NCBI RefSeq assembly: GCF_003286085.1
Contig: NW_020825706.1
Location: forward strand, 3,720,001 to 3,784,000
Source: Drosophila persimilis
Lineage: Eukaryota > Arthropoda > Insecta > Diptera > Drosophilidae
Direction: 5' to 3'
DNA: 64,000 nt
Shown: piece after piece, positions 1-9,469 of the stretch
Position numbering within the stretch: position 1 is the stretch's first letter
Layout: each line of letters starts with the position of its first letter
Program-made: the position numbers and the translations under genes
Notes under the pieces: model-generated
What the model was told of the DNA's origin: nothing
The model's input: the letters and a program-made list of their open reading frames with translations, nothing else
Database searches by the model: none

Positions 1-816
1 GTAATAAAATTCCTCCAAACCCCTCGGCACTAGCGTCAAAATGCAGTTCTGTTTCCTTAGTCGGACTATACAGAGCTAGAACTGGTGCTGAGGCCAGTCT
101 CTCACAGAGATAATTAAATATTGTTACACATTTGTCATCTAACTCAAATTTCCCTATAGTTTTTGTCAGAGCTTGCAATGGTTTGGCAACTTTCGAGTAA
201 CCCGGAATGAATCTCCTGAAGTAAGAGAAGAGTCCTAAACATTTTTGCATATCTGCGGAATTAGTAGGTTTCGGAAGGTGCTTAATTGTCGTGATGTTAT
301 CATTATTTGGCTTAATTCCATCCTTGCTTAATGTGAATCCCAGAAATTCTATACTAGTGTAACAAAACAGACACTTGCTTAACTTGATTTCTAATCTATA
401 TTCTGCTAGGAGGCGTAATACTTTACTTAAGACAACAAAGTGTTCTTCTATAGTTTTTGTTCCGATTGCAATGTCATCCATGTATACAACTACATTTCCT
501 TGTTTTATTAATGGGCCGAATATATTGTTTACAAATCGCTGAAAGACAGCTGATGCGTTTCGCAAACCGAATGGCATGCTAAGATATTCGTATTGTCCGT
601 TTGGTGTCACAAAAGATGTAAATTGAATTGAATTCTCTGCCACCTTCACCTGGTGGAAACTACTTTTCAGATCCAGAAGGGAGAAATACTTATTACCTTC
701 CATTCTCTCTATGCAATCATTTATAAGTGGCAATGGGTACCCATCCCTTACTGTTATCTTATTTAATTGTCTATAATCAACGCACAGCCTTTTCTCACCT
801 GATTTTTTTTTGTCAG
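1..816 (-). pseudogene. pol: Reverse transcriptase and start of RNase H of the mdg3-type element (partial)
   Basis: The minus-strand frame from about 816 down to 1 encodes the RT fingers (VDYRQLN), palm with the catalytic YMDD box, connection (GLFSYFRRFIPGY) and the first RNase H acidic motif (HFDASAEGFGG) just before the window edge. It copies element RNA into DNA in cytoplasmic particles. It is out of frame with the upstream protease because of a length change in an A-run (T-run on the plus strand) near 808-816; reading one frame over restores the expected RT sequence exactly at that point. No stop is seen within this stretch. RT identity is secure; integrase is not in the window. Confidence 0.85.
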
Positions 817-2780
817 TACAATTGCAGAGGTATAAGGGGAATCACTCGGTCTGATGTGGCCTTCAGCCAGCAATTCTTCAATAAGTTTGTCAACTACTCT
901 TTTGTCATGATATGAAAGCTTTCTTGGTGTTGAATATATTGGGGCTTGTGACATAATTTGTATCTTCATTTCATACTTATGTTCAATGGCTGGTATGTTG
1001 GGCAGGTCTAAATAATTTAATTCAATTAATGTTCGGATTTCACTACGCGAGTTTTCACTAATTTTGTAATCAATATTGTAATCCTCAATGTCAATTTTTT
1101 CTATATTGTAAATATTCTGAATATCGGAAGTTTGCTCAATTACATCTAGAAGCGCATTACTTATCGGAAGTTCACTGTTATTCGGGGGTTTTTTTTTAAT
1201 GCTACCTGCTGTCTCATTCCCTAATTTGTCTAATTTATGGTCTAATGTTTCTGAATTATTAATTGGTGTTTTTGATTTATGAAGGGGTTCATAACTATTA
1301 GCAGTGTCAACCGGATGCGTGGGAGTTAGTTGATCTAAGGCTATATCGTTGGAAACAATTATGCTAGGCGAAATGGTTTTTTTCTCACTTAATTTGAAAC
1401 TTAAATTTTCAATTTTATTTGTCTCGGGCTTATGATGTTCATAAAATAATTTTAACTTATACTTCTTCAAAAAAGGTCTACCCAATAGCAAATCTTCTGA
1501 CATGTATTCATCTGGCATAATGTAAAACAAAATCATATTTTCAATGTCATGATAGGTTATGTGTAAGTAAATTTTTCCGTAAGTGAAAAGATGTGAGCCG
1601 CTGACGCTACGTAGGTTTGATGGTAAAAGAGTGTATTTTTTGATGTTTTGGAATCGTAATGTTGAAGCTCTCACAATATTAACGGCGCTGCCCGGGTCGA
1701 ACATAGCGGAAAGAATATTTTTATAAGTTTTGCGTTTTGGATCAGTGTAAAAATATACTCCTACCTGGTCAAATATCGGAACAAATGGGTATTCGTCGCT
1801 GTCTTCATCTCTGGGAGTTTTCGGTTCCATTGCTGATTTGGTGTGCTTTTGCTCCGGACACGTCTTTATAGTGTGGCTGAGAGAGCCGCAACGGAAGCAG
1901 GACCCCTTCGCACGTTTGGGAGCCTTGCAATCTGAAGCGTAGTGTCCAAACAACGAACAATTGTAGCATCGCATCTCACCATTCGATGTTAATGAAGATT
2001 GTGCTGAAGCTGAAGTTGAAGCTGAAGTTAAAGCTGAAGTTAAAGCTGAAGTTGAAGCTGAAGAGATAGTCGATGAGTTCCACTTTGGTTTATTTTTTGC
2101 TCTTAAGTCTGCATATCGATGAGATAATTCCTTAAGCTCATTGATGGTCCTCGCTCCATACAGCAAGGCAATGGCTGGCGACGTGTCACGGAAACCGTCG
2201 ATGATAAAGTGGACTGCTTCAATCTCACATACACTTGCACGCAACGCCAACTCTTGCATCTGCAAAATGTACCCCATAACGGATGTTTTTGCCGGAATGT
2301 AGAAAGTTTTCTGAAGTTGCATCACTAATTCGGTTGTCGAACATGCCTTGTCAAATGTTTTCAGAAAGTTGGTTTTAAATTGATCATAATTTTCTGAAGT
2401 GTCAAGCCGCATAAATGTGTCTGCCTCTGAATTTGGTGCCATTAATAAGCGTGCGCATCGTAGCTTGTAGGCGTCACTTTCATCAACAGCAGAACAAGCA
2501 CGCTCCAATTTCATAATCCACAATCCAGCGTCTTGGTCCCTCGGATTCGAGAATGGGACCATTGCACGGATCACTTCTTTGACGCTGCTGCTCTCCGCCA
2601 TTAGTTTTGTGAGCAAAGCCCTTTTTTGTAATATTCTAATGGCGGCATCTAACTCTTCTTCTTCTGGTATGCGTGCCTTGCCGACCACCGGCGTCAGCGT
2701 GTCGGCGTCGTTTTCCAAATTAGGGTCGGCCGGAATGTCAGGGTCGTTGTCGGCTGAAGCATTAAATTTGGTCGGAACTA
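763..2780 (-). pseudogene. gag-pol: Gag, zinc knuckles and protease of the mdg3-type element
   Basis: A long minus-strand frame encodes an alpha-helical gag core, a Ser/Thr/Ala-rich linker (about 1995-2075), two CCHC zinc knuckles (CYNCSLFGHYASDC near 1925-1970; CFRCGSLSHTIKTC near 1860-1903), an aspartic protease with FDPGSAVNIV near 1690 and LLLGRPFL near 1480, a hydrophilic spacer and the first part of RT (SAIVLTKK). The protease active site reads DPGS instead of the usual D-T/S-G. The frame is cut at the 3' end by the homopolymer frameshift near 812, where an out-of-frame stop follows. At the 5' end it is separated from the initiating ATG by a frameshift near 2785. No in-frame ATG is visible at its own left end. 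Confidence 0.85.
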
Positions 2781-2784
2781 CAGG

Positions 2785-2909
2785 GCTGGTTGGACGATCA
2801 GGACGATCAGGACGATCAGCTGCCGCAAAGTTGCATTGCTCGAATGCGCAATTCCTTGCCCGTCCATCCAGTTCAAAAGCTGCTGCTTCTCAATGGCAGC
2901 GGGGTTCAT
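2785..2909 (-). pseudogene. Gag N-terminus with SAP-like segment
   Basis: An ATG at 2909-2907 opens a frame beginning MNPAAIEKQQLLNWMDGQ, an amphipathic segment like the SAP-type starts of some gypsy gag proteins. It then enters a 9-bp in-frame repeat (ggacgatca, three copies at about 2793-2820, read as LIV LIV LIV) and stops shortly after. The downstream gag frame lies one register away, so the repeat region probably gained or lost bases. It sits about 60 bp from the primer site, the expected place for the gag start. Confidence 0.55.
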
Positions 2910-2968
2910 ACTGACTTTGATTAAAATTTGAATAACTGTAGGCGTTTTTAAAGTAGCTTTGGATTGCG

Positions 2969-2983
2969 TATCCCACTTCTGAA
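2969..2983 (-). promoter_or_regulatory. Primer binding site, tRNA-Leu-like
   Basis: The plus strand here reads tatcccacttctga. This matches the 3' T-arm/acceptor end typical of eukaryotic tRNA-Leu (…ATCCCACTTCTGA-CACCA), so the minus strand is complementary, as a primer site should be. It lies directly inside the LTR edge. The tRNA assignment is from memory of tRNA sequences. Confidence 0.55.
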
Positions 2984-3203
2984 GTTGTGGCGCGGTTCTT
3001 GTTTTACTTTTATTAACTTCTTTATTCTACGTCTCTTTCATCTTCTTGTCGATCGTCGAATTAATTGCCCCCGACTTATCGCAGTATTATATCGCATCAA
3101 AACTATCGCATAAAACCTATCGCATAAAACCTATCGGGATCGGGGTTAATATCGGTAAGGGCTAATATGGGGTTGGTTAGGGTTAATATGGGGTTGCCTT
3201 ACA
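2984..3203 (-). repeat. 5' LTR of the mdg3-type element
   Basis: On the minus strand the block starts TGTAAGGCAACCCC and ends ...CGCGCCACAACT beside the primer site. It contains AATAAA-like poly(A) signals (gaataaagaagttaataaaa). Between 3080 and 3200 it holds short tandem repeats: tatcgcataaaacc twice and a roughly 20-bp unit ending aatatggggttg twice. The partner LTR lies outside the window, so the outer edge is inferred from the TG start. Confidence 0.5.
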
Positions 3204-3825
3204 AAGCAAAGGTTAATTTATCATATAAGTAGCTCGGCTGTCTGGTATATGTAGATTATTCGATGTAGAAAAATAATTGTTCTGTACCCTATCCATGTCT
3301 TTAAATCCATTTTGAATATTTGTCTTGCTAAGATTGAGATATGATCGGTTCGTCTCTTATTATATATGTAGCGGGCAATGTTGTTAAATGTTACTTTTAG
3401 TTTTTTTTGAGATTCAGCGTCACAATTTCCAAATATTTCAATACCATAGAATAAGGTGGGTATCAAATATGTCTTAGCTATCATTAGTTTGAGTATATCT
3501 GGCAGGTATTTTTGTGTTGGTGCGAGTTTTTTTTTGTTAGTAGACTATATGTTCTACCAGTAGCTTTCACTACTTGGCTACTCCAAGAAAGCGTATTGTT
3601 AAATGTTAATCCTAAGTTTTCCACCTGATCTACGTAATTAATTTGTTTTCCTTCGATTTCAAGTTTTGGATAGGCCATCGTATTTAGTTGCTTCTTGTAT
3701 ATAATTACACATTTACATTTATCTGGATTAAGTGCCAGACCATTACGCTTCGCCCAGCTACTCACATTGAGCAAATCACTGTTACACACACTTATACACT
3801 CATCAATTTTACACTCAGCTAATTT
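3204..3825 (-). pseudogene. Non-LTR retrotransposon (LINE) RT C-terminal fragment
   Basis: Two minus-strand frames (3855-3484 and 3484-3221) together encode the thumb and C-terminal part of a LINE reverse transcriptase: SSWAKRNGLALNPDKCK, then NLGLTFNNTLSWSSQVVKA, then after a frameshift near 3490 AKTYLIPTLFYGIEIFGNC and FNNIARYIYNKRRTDHIS. The NLG-hydrophobic block followed by Y-G-E and C is typical of jockey/I/LOA-group elements; I cannot choose among them. The catalytic palm is missing. The left end meets the mdg3-type LTR and the right end is cut at about 3820 by a plus-strand gypsy pol fragment. Confidence 0.7.
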
Positions 3826-5160
3826 CACTGTGGAGTATCTCAAGGGAAAGGACAATCATATAGCAGATGCGTTATCAAGAATAACCATTACAGACCTAAA
3901 AAATATTCAGACAACCAACAAAGTAATGAAAGTCACTACAAGAAATCAAAGTAGACAAAAAACCTGCGCAGGTCCAAACAAAGAATTGCAAAAGCATTCG
4001 ATCTCTTCAGAGCCGAATATATACAACGTCATACAAAAAGATGATGTTAAAAAAGCAGTGACCTTACATTTAACTTCGACTAAATGTTTCCTCAAGCATG
4101 GAAAGAAGATAATTGTAAGAATTGAAGTTAGCGATCTTTATACCAATGGAACATTCGTCTTAGGTCAATTCTTCCAAAGGCTTGAAAAAGAAGCCGGTAT
4201 AAATAAAATCAGCCAACTTAAAATGGCACCGAGCGAAGAAATCTTTGAGAACATTTCAATAAATTCTTTTAAAAATAAGGGCAATAAAATACTAAAGAAT
4301 TTAAGAGTAGCGCTACTCAAGCCGGTGACCACAATAAAAGAAAATAAATAAAAAGAAGAGATATTGTCTACATTCCATGACGATCCAATACAAGGAGGTC
4401 ATACAGGTATAGCTAAAACATTAGCAAAGATAAGAAGGCATTATTTATGGAAAAACATTACACGTCAAATTACAAATTATATGAGAAAGTGTCCAAAATG
4501 CCAAATGTCCAAAACGACTAAACATACCAAGACCCCAATGACTATAACACAAACACCAAACATGGCTTTTGATAGAGTAATTGTGGATACGATCGGTCCA
4601 CTTCCTAAATCAGAACAAGGAAATGAATATGCAGTCACCTTAATCTGTGACCTAACAAAATACCTTGTTGCCATACCAATACAGAACAAAAGTGCAAAAA
4701 CAGTAGCTAAAGCTATATTTGAAGATTTCATTCTAAAGTACGGTCCAATGAAGACGTTCATTACGGACATGGGAACAGAATATAAAAATTCAATAATTGA
4801 AAATTTATGTAAATACTTAAATATTCAAAACATAACATCGACTGCACATCATCACCAAACCGTAGGAACCGTGGAGCGAAGCCACAGAACATTCAATGAG
4901 TTCATACGCTCATACATCTCAACCGATAAAACAGATTGGGATGTATGGCTACAATACTTCGTATATTGTTTTAACACGACACCCTCTATGGCACATGATT
5001 ATTGTCCATATGAGTTAATTTTCAGTAAGACTTCAAACTTGCCAACACATTTTAATAGTATAGATAGAATATAGATGATTACGCTAAGGAATCAAAATTT
5101 AGGTTAGAACAAGCCTATAAAAGAGCCAGATTAATGTTAGAATCAAATAAACAAAAAAAA
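3820..5160 (+). pseudogene. pol: RNase H end and integrase of an mdg1/412-like gypsy element
   Basis: The fragment begins abruptly inside RNase H (FTVEYLKGKDNHIADALSR), continues through a linker, and meets one TAA at 4349-4351. It then gives a complete integrase N-domain and core: HHCC zinc finger (HDDPIQGGHTG ... CPKCQ) and the D,D,E triad in VIVDTIGP, FITDMGTEY and TVERSHR. A frameshift near 5072 follows. Integrase inserts retrotransposon cDNA in the nucleus. The C-terminal domain resumes after the DINE at 5161-6274. Gag, protease and RT are absent, removed at the junction with the LINE fragment. Assignment to the mdg1/412 group rests on general resemblance only. Confidence 0.8.
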
Positions 5161-6274
5161 ACGAGGGGGAACGTTGTGAGTTGCTGCGGACACCGCAACT
5201 CTACAGTTATACCCGATACTAAGTCAGTATGGCTCTCCTCCGGCAGACGCCGCTAATATTAAACGACACGACAAAGAGTGCGTGCGAGAGAGACAGAAAA
5301 TCAGTCTGAGCGTGACGTCGGGCGCTGCGTAGCCACTGCAAATTGATTTGTTTCCTTTGGCTATAAAAATGATCTGATCTGATCCAGATTCAGCAATCTG
5401 ATAGATATGGTCGTTATCTATGATTCTGCGTTTTTAGTTTTCTCAAATCTGCAATATTGTGGATGCAACAGATTTTCGTTCTTTGTGTAGGCGGAAGGGG
5501 GTGGGGCGAAATTTTGAGATAAAGATTTTATAGTGAGTCTAACAGGAGTGCGGATACCAAATTTGGTTACTCTAGCCTTAATAGTCTCTGAGATTTATGA
5601 ATATCCCCAGATCTGCATCCTTTGCGGGGGCGGAAGGGGGTGTGGCGAAATTTTGAAACAAACTCGTCTCGGTCCGATATATTAGGAGTGTGGATACCAA
5701 ATTTGGTTGCTCTAGCTTTTATAGTCTCTGAGATCTAGGCGCTAATGTTTTACTCTAAGCAAAGCCGCCTATGCTACGTGTGTGTTAGAGAGAGACAGGG
5801 CGAGAAAAAATGAAATTGTTTTCTTGATGCTGGCTATAATAATAAAACGATCCAATTCAGATTCCGCAGTCTAAAAGATATCGTCATTCTCTACGATTCT
5901 GCGTTTTTGGTTTTCTCGTATCTTTAAAATTGTGGATGCCACAGATTTTCGCCCTTTGTGGGGGCGGAAGTGGGCGGGGCAAAGTTTTGAAATATTTTTG
6001 TAGCAGTGACATATCACAGAAGTCTGGATCCAAAACATCGTTGTTCTAGCTCTTATAGTCTTTGAGCATTAGGCGCTGAAGGGGACGGACAGACGGACAG
6101 ACGGACAGACGGACGGACGGACAGACAGACAGGGCTCAATCGACTCGGCTATTGATGCTGATCAAGAATATATATACTTTATAGGGTCGGAAACGATTCC
6201 TTCTGGACGTTACACACATCCACTTTCACCACAAATCTAATATACCCCAATACTCATTTTGAGTATCGGGTATA
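5161..6274 (+). mobile_element. DINE-1/mini-me-type non-autonomous Helentron, copy 1
   Basis: The copy begins ACGAGGGGGAACG, has a 5' hairpin (gagttgc ... gcaactc), and subterminal inverted repeats TATACCCGATACT / AGTATCGGGTATA. It has three internal copies of a GC-rich block (cttt-g-ggggcggaag), GA-rich tracts, a (GGAC/AGAC)n microsatellite at about 6080-6132, and a 3' palindrome ATACTCATTTTGAGTAT just before the end GGGTATA. There is no coding capacity. It interrupts the integrase C-terminal domain of the surrounding gypsy element, with no target duplication visible. Terminal structure and microsatellite match published descriptions of DINE-1/mini-me/HINE elements; the exact family name is inference. 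Confidence 0.8.
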
Positions 6275-6498
6275 AAAACTAAATATGACAATCAAGCCTT
6301 CAATTTCAAGTTAAAAACAGGAGATCAGGTTTTATTAGAAAATGAAAAATGAAAAGAAATGAAAAATGAAAAGGTCATAAGTTAGATTTCAAATACACCG
6401 GACCGTATACAGTAGATAATGATAACATTACAATATCAGATATAAAAGATAAAAAACAAAAAGTACATAAGGATAGATTAAAACTTTGTATTACATAA
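6275..6498 (+). pseudogene. pol: Integrase C-terminal domain, continuation of the 3820-5160 fragment
   Basis: Immediately after the DINE the integrase tail resumes (KYDNQAFNFKLKTGDQVLL), then a small internal duplication of an A-rich unit (gaaaaatgaaaag) introduces a TGA. The frame goes on through the GPY-type module FKYTGPYTVDNDNI and ends at a TAA near 6498 after VHKDRLKLC. This segment usually binds DNA or chromatin. It is the natural end of pol; no env follows, consistent with an mdg1/412-type element. About 60 bp of AT-rich 3' sequence then leads to the next DINE. Confidence 0.75.
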
Positions 6499-6563
6499 TC
6501 ATTTTACTTTATTGTATGGCCATACACAAATAGTTAATCGGATATTACTTAATTAATAAATAA

Positions 6564-7678
6564 ACGAGGGGGAACGTTGTGAGTTGCTGCGGACACCGCA
6601 ACTCTACAGTTATACCCGATACTAAGTCAGTATGGCTCTCCTCCGGCAGACGCCGCTAATATTAAACGACACGACAAAGAGTGCGTGCGAGAGAGACAGA
6701 AAATCAGTCTGAGCGTGACGTCGGGCGCTGCGTAGCCACTAAAAATTGATTTCTTGCTTTTGGCTACAAAAATGATCCGATCTGATCCAGATTCGGCAAC
6801 CGGATAGATATGGTCATTGTCTATGATTCTGCGTTTTTAGTTTACTCGATTTTGCAATATTGTGGATGCAACAGATTTTCGTCCTTTGTGTGGGCGGAAG
6901 GGGATGGGGTGAAATTTTGAGATATACGTTTTATAGTGAGATCTAACAGGAGTGCGGATACCAAATTTGGTTACTCTAGCCTTAATAGTCTCTGAGATTT
7001 ATGAATATCCCCAGATCTGCATCCTTTGCGGGGGCGGAAGGGGGTGTGGCGAAATTTTGAAACAAACTCGTCTCGGTCCGATATATTAGGAGTGTGGATA
7101 CCAAATTTGGTTGCTCTAGCTTTTATAGTCTCTGAGATCTAGGCGCTAATGTTTTACTCTAAGCAAAGCCGCCTATGCTACGTGTGTGTTAGAGAGAGAC
7201 AGGGCGAGAAAAAATGAAATTGTTTTCTTGATGCTGGCTATAATAATAAAACGATCCAATTCAGATTCCGCAGTCTAAAAGATATCGTCATTCTCTACGA
7301 TTCTGCGTTTTTGGTTTTCTCGTATCTTTAAAATTGTGGATGCCACAGATTTTCGCCCTTTGTGGGGGCGGAAGTGGGCGGGGCAAAGTTTTGAAATATT
7401 TTTGTAGCAGTGACATATCACAGAAGTCTGGATCCAAAACATCGTTGCTCTAGCTCTTATAGTCTTTGAGCATTAGGCGCTGAAGGGGACGGACAGACGG
7501 ACAGACGGACGGACGGACAGACGGACAGACAGACATGGCTCAATCGACTCGGCTATTGATGCTGATCAAGAATATATATGCTTTATGGGGTCGGAAACGA
7601 TTCCTTCTGGACGTTACACACATACACTTTTACCACAAATCTAATATACCCCAATACTCATTTTGAGTATCGGGTATA
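6564..7678 (+). mobile_element. DINE-1/mini-me-type element, copy 2
   Basis: Same structure and the same subfamily as copy 1, with near-identical sequence: ACGAGGGGG start, 5' hairpin, inverted subterminal repeats, GA-rich tracts, GTCY-type microsatellite near 7490-7535 (here reading ggacagacgg repeats), 3' palindrome and GGGTATA end. It lies in the 3' non-coding tail of the gypsy fragment and is followed by a poly(A)/TA-rich stretch that abuts retrovirus copy A. Confidence 0.8.
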
Positions 7679-7719
7679 AAAAATAAAAAAAAAAATAAAA
7701 AAAATATATACATATATAT
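7679..7719. repeat. A-rich and TA-rich spacer used as insertion target
   Basis: This is 41 bp of poly(A) broken by single T residues, then atatatacatatata. The retrovirus LTR begins right after ATAT. The 17.6/297 group is known to prefer TATA targets and to duplicate ATAT; the matching duplication on the far side is lost because the 3' LTR is truncated. Confidence 0.6.
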
Positions 7720-8398
7720 AGTGACATATCTATAGTCCATGCTCCGCATACCCTTGTCTATGTCTATTACCCTGCACCCACAATACTATAAACAATCCGA
7801 CACTACTATAAACAATCCGACACTCTCAGCTTCGAAACCCCATATTGCAGGCAATGTAAACAAACACCCTAAGCTAGAAGTGGAACATAAAACAATAGAT
7901 GCCGCATTAGAATCCAGCCGCACTAAAATCCAGCCGCACTAGAATCACGCCACTCTTCAGAGATCAATTACTAATCGATTCTCAAGAACCACGCCATCGT
8001 AGCTGACCAATCAGAGGCCCTATTCTCAGCCACCCCCAAGTAATGCAACACCGATCATACGCAGCGGAAGTCTTTCATCAAAAGCCGCCTTTCCCACATA
8101 TCGATCGAGTCACGTACTCCATCTCCGAAGCCGAAGTCGAAGCCAACGCCTCCGAATCCAAATCCGAATTCCAAGCTGAGCATCATGATATAAATAGTCT
8201 ACATTTGGGAAGGAAAATCAGTTCTGTTCAAGACAAACGTCAATCGCGACACCGTCGGAGAATTCAACAAAAGTTAATTCCGTTCAAGACACCAGACATA
8301 AGTCATCGTCGGGGAAATAACTAATCAATGTGCACTAAGTTTAAGTGAAAGAATAAAACCTTTTTTTAAAACGCAAACTGCAGTGTCGCATATTTAAC
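7720..8398 (+). repeat. 5' LTR of copy A
   Basis: It starts AGTGACATATC after an ATAT target and ends ...GCATATTTAAC directly before the primer site. It holds a duplicated 20-bp segment (actataaacaatccgacact, twice at about 7781-7822) absent from copy B but present in copy A's own 3' LTR. A TATA-like tgatataaatag sits at about 8187-8198 and an aataaa poly(A) signal at about 8351. A short open frame at 8043-8324 lies wholly within the LTR and is not taken as a gene. Confidence 0.8.
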
Positions 8399-8417
8399 TG
8401 GCGCAGCCGGTAGGATC
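8399..8417 (+). promoter_or_regulatory. Primer binding site of copy A
   Basis: TGGCGCAGCCGGTAGGATC directly follows the LTR. This is the primer-site type used by the 17.6/297 group, for which tRNA-Ser is the reported primer. Copy B has a degenerate TTGCGCAGTCGGTAGG at the same place. Confidence 0.75.
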
Positions 8418-8599
8418 TCAGTTAAAAGTGAACTCTTTTTTTAAGACGATCAATTGGCGTAGTGACAGTTACAGTGCGTAATAACCTACAGTGATCAGAG
8501 AAAAAGTAACGCTAATACTAAAGAGATCCGCCAAAGAATCTACACACGATTCAAACTCAATTAATATTAGAAAAAACCAATAAATAAAAAGAAATCAAC

Positions 8600-9302
8600 A
8601 TGCCGCTATCAGAAATACACCTGAACCAAGCCTTGAAGTCAATCAGGCAAATTCCACCATACGACGGATGCCAAGAACGTCTAAGTTCGTTCATAAGCAG
8701 AATTGAGTACATCTCCGGATTGTACCCAACTTTTATCACAGAGCCTTCAACCCAACACCTGGAGTGATCTAAAGGAAGCCCTAATCAGCAAATTCAACAA
8801 CCACACTCCATACGAGACGCTACTACAACAATTACACGATACCAAATTCAATGGGAGTATTCGTAAGTTCATAGAGGAACTAGAAATTAAGTCCAATGTT
8901 ATAATAAGCAAACTAAATCTGGAAACTAGCGCAGAAAATAAGATAATCTTTAAAAACGCTCTGGAAAATGCCACCAGACATACCATAGAAGATGCTCTAC
9001 CCAATAGACTGTTCATTATCTTAGCAAAGAAGGACATTTCTACTATGGCTAAACTAGAAAAATCAGCTCAAGAGTTAGAAATCTACGAAAATTTCGTAAA
9101 TGTTAACAAGAATCACGAACACTCAAGAAACGGAAATAACAATCGTAGGAACGTTGGAACTTATTACCCTCGCTATAGTAGTAACGATTATAACAATCAA
9201 AACCCAAGTACTTCCAGAAATAATCATGGAACGAATCGAAATAATTCAGGAAATAATGCAGTAAATAATAAAGGATTATTTAATGAATTTAGAAATTCCT
9301 AA
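8600..9302 (+). pseudogene. gag: Gag of copy A, internally deleted
   Basis: Translation would start at ATG 8600 (MPLSEIHLNQALKSIRQIPP). After about 45 codons an internal deletion of roughly 70 bp relative to copy B, with caac at the joint, shifts the frame and gives a stop near 8768. The remaining gag continues in the next frame to a TAA at 9300-9302 and ends in an Asn-rich tail (NNNRRNVG ... NRNNSGNNAVNN). There is no CCHC zinc knuckle, as is normal for this retrovirus group, where basic/Asn-rich tails take over RNA binding. Gag would form the particle core. The deletion is specific to copy A. Confidence 0.8.
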
Positions 9303-9469
9303 AACCAAGGCAGATTACAGAATCCCACTAACTATCAAATTAACCAGACTCAGGCAGGTAGCAGTGCACCGAATCAGCCAGTCAAACGATCTAGGGAAAG
9401 CCAAAGTGGACATATGAAAATGGATGTAAATTTTCAGCAGAGTGCCTCGGAAGAAATCGAGGAGGACCA

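Larger units (their letters stand above)
1..3203 (-). mobile_element. Micropia/mdg3-type Ty3/gypsy LTR retrotransposon, 3' half outside window
   Basis: Reading leftward on the minus strand there is an LTR (3203-2984), a tRNA primer site, a SAP-like start of gag, two zinc knuckles, an aspartic protease, reverse transcriptase and the beginning of RNase H, which runs off the window at position 1. Gag and pol share one frame apart from two frameshifts. A fused gag-pol, an N-terminal SAP-like segment and a tRNA-Leu-like primer site are features I associate with the micropia/mdg3/blastopia group; that placement is inference. The copy is inactive because of the frameshifts. Confidence 0.75.

Noticed and set aside
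2579..2914. 111-codon plus-strand frame over the gag start of the mdg3-type element
   Set aside because: It is the shadow of the minus-strand gag, which has knuckles, protease and RT in order.
3150..3200. TTAGGG-like telomere sequence (ggttagggttaatatgggg)
   Set aside because: Only one TTAGGG occurs, within a roughly 20-bp unit repeated twice in an LTR. Drosophila telomeres do not use this repeat.
8043..8324. 93-codon open frame within the copy A LTR
   Set aside because: No family resemblance, it lies wholly in an LTR, and copy B has indels that break it.
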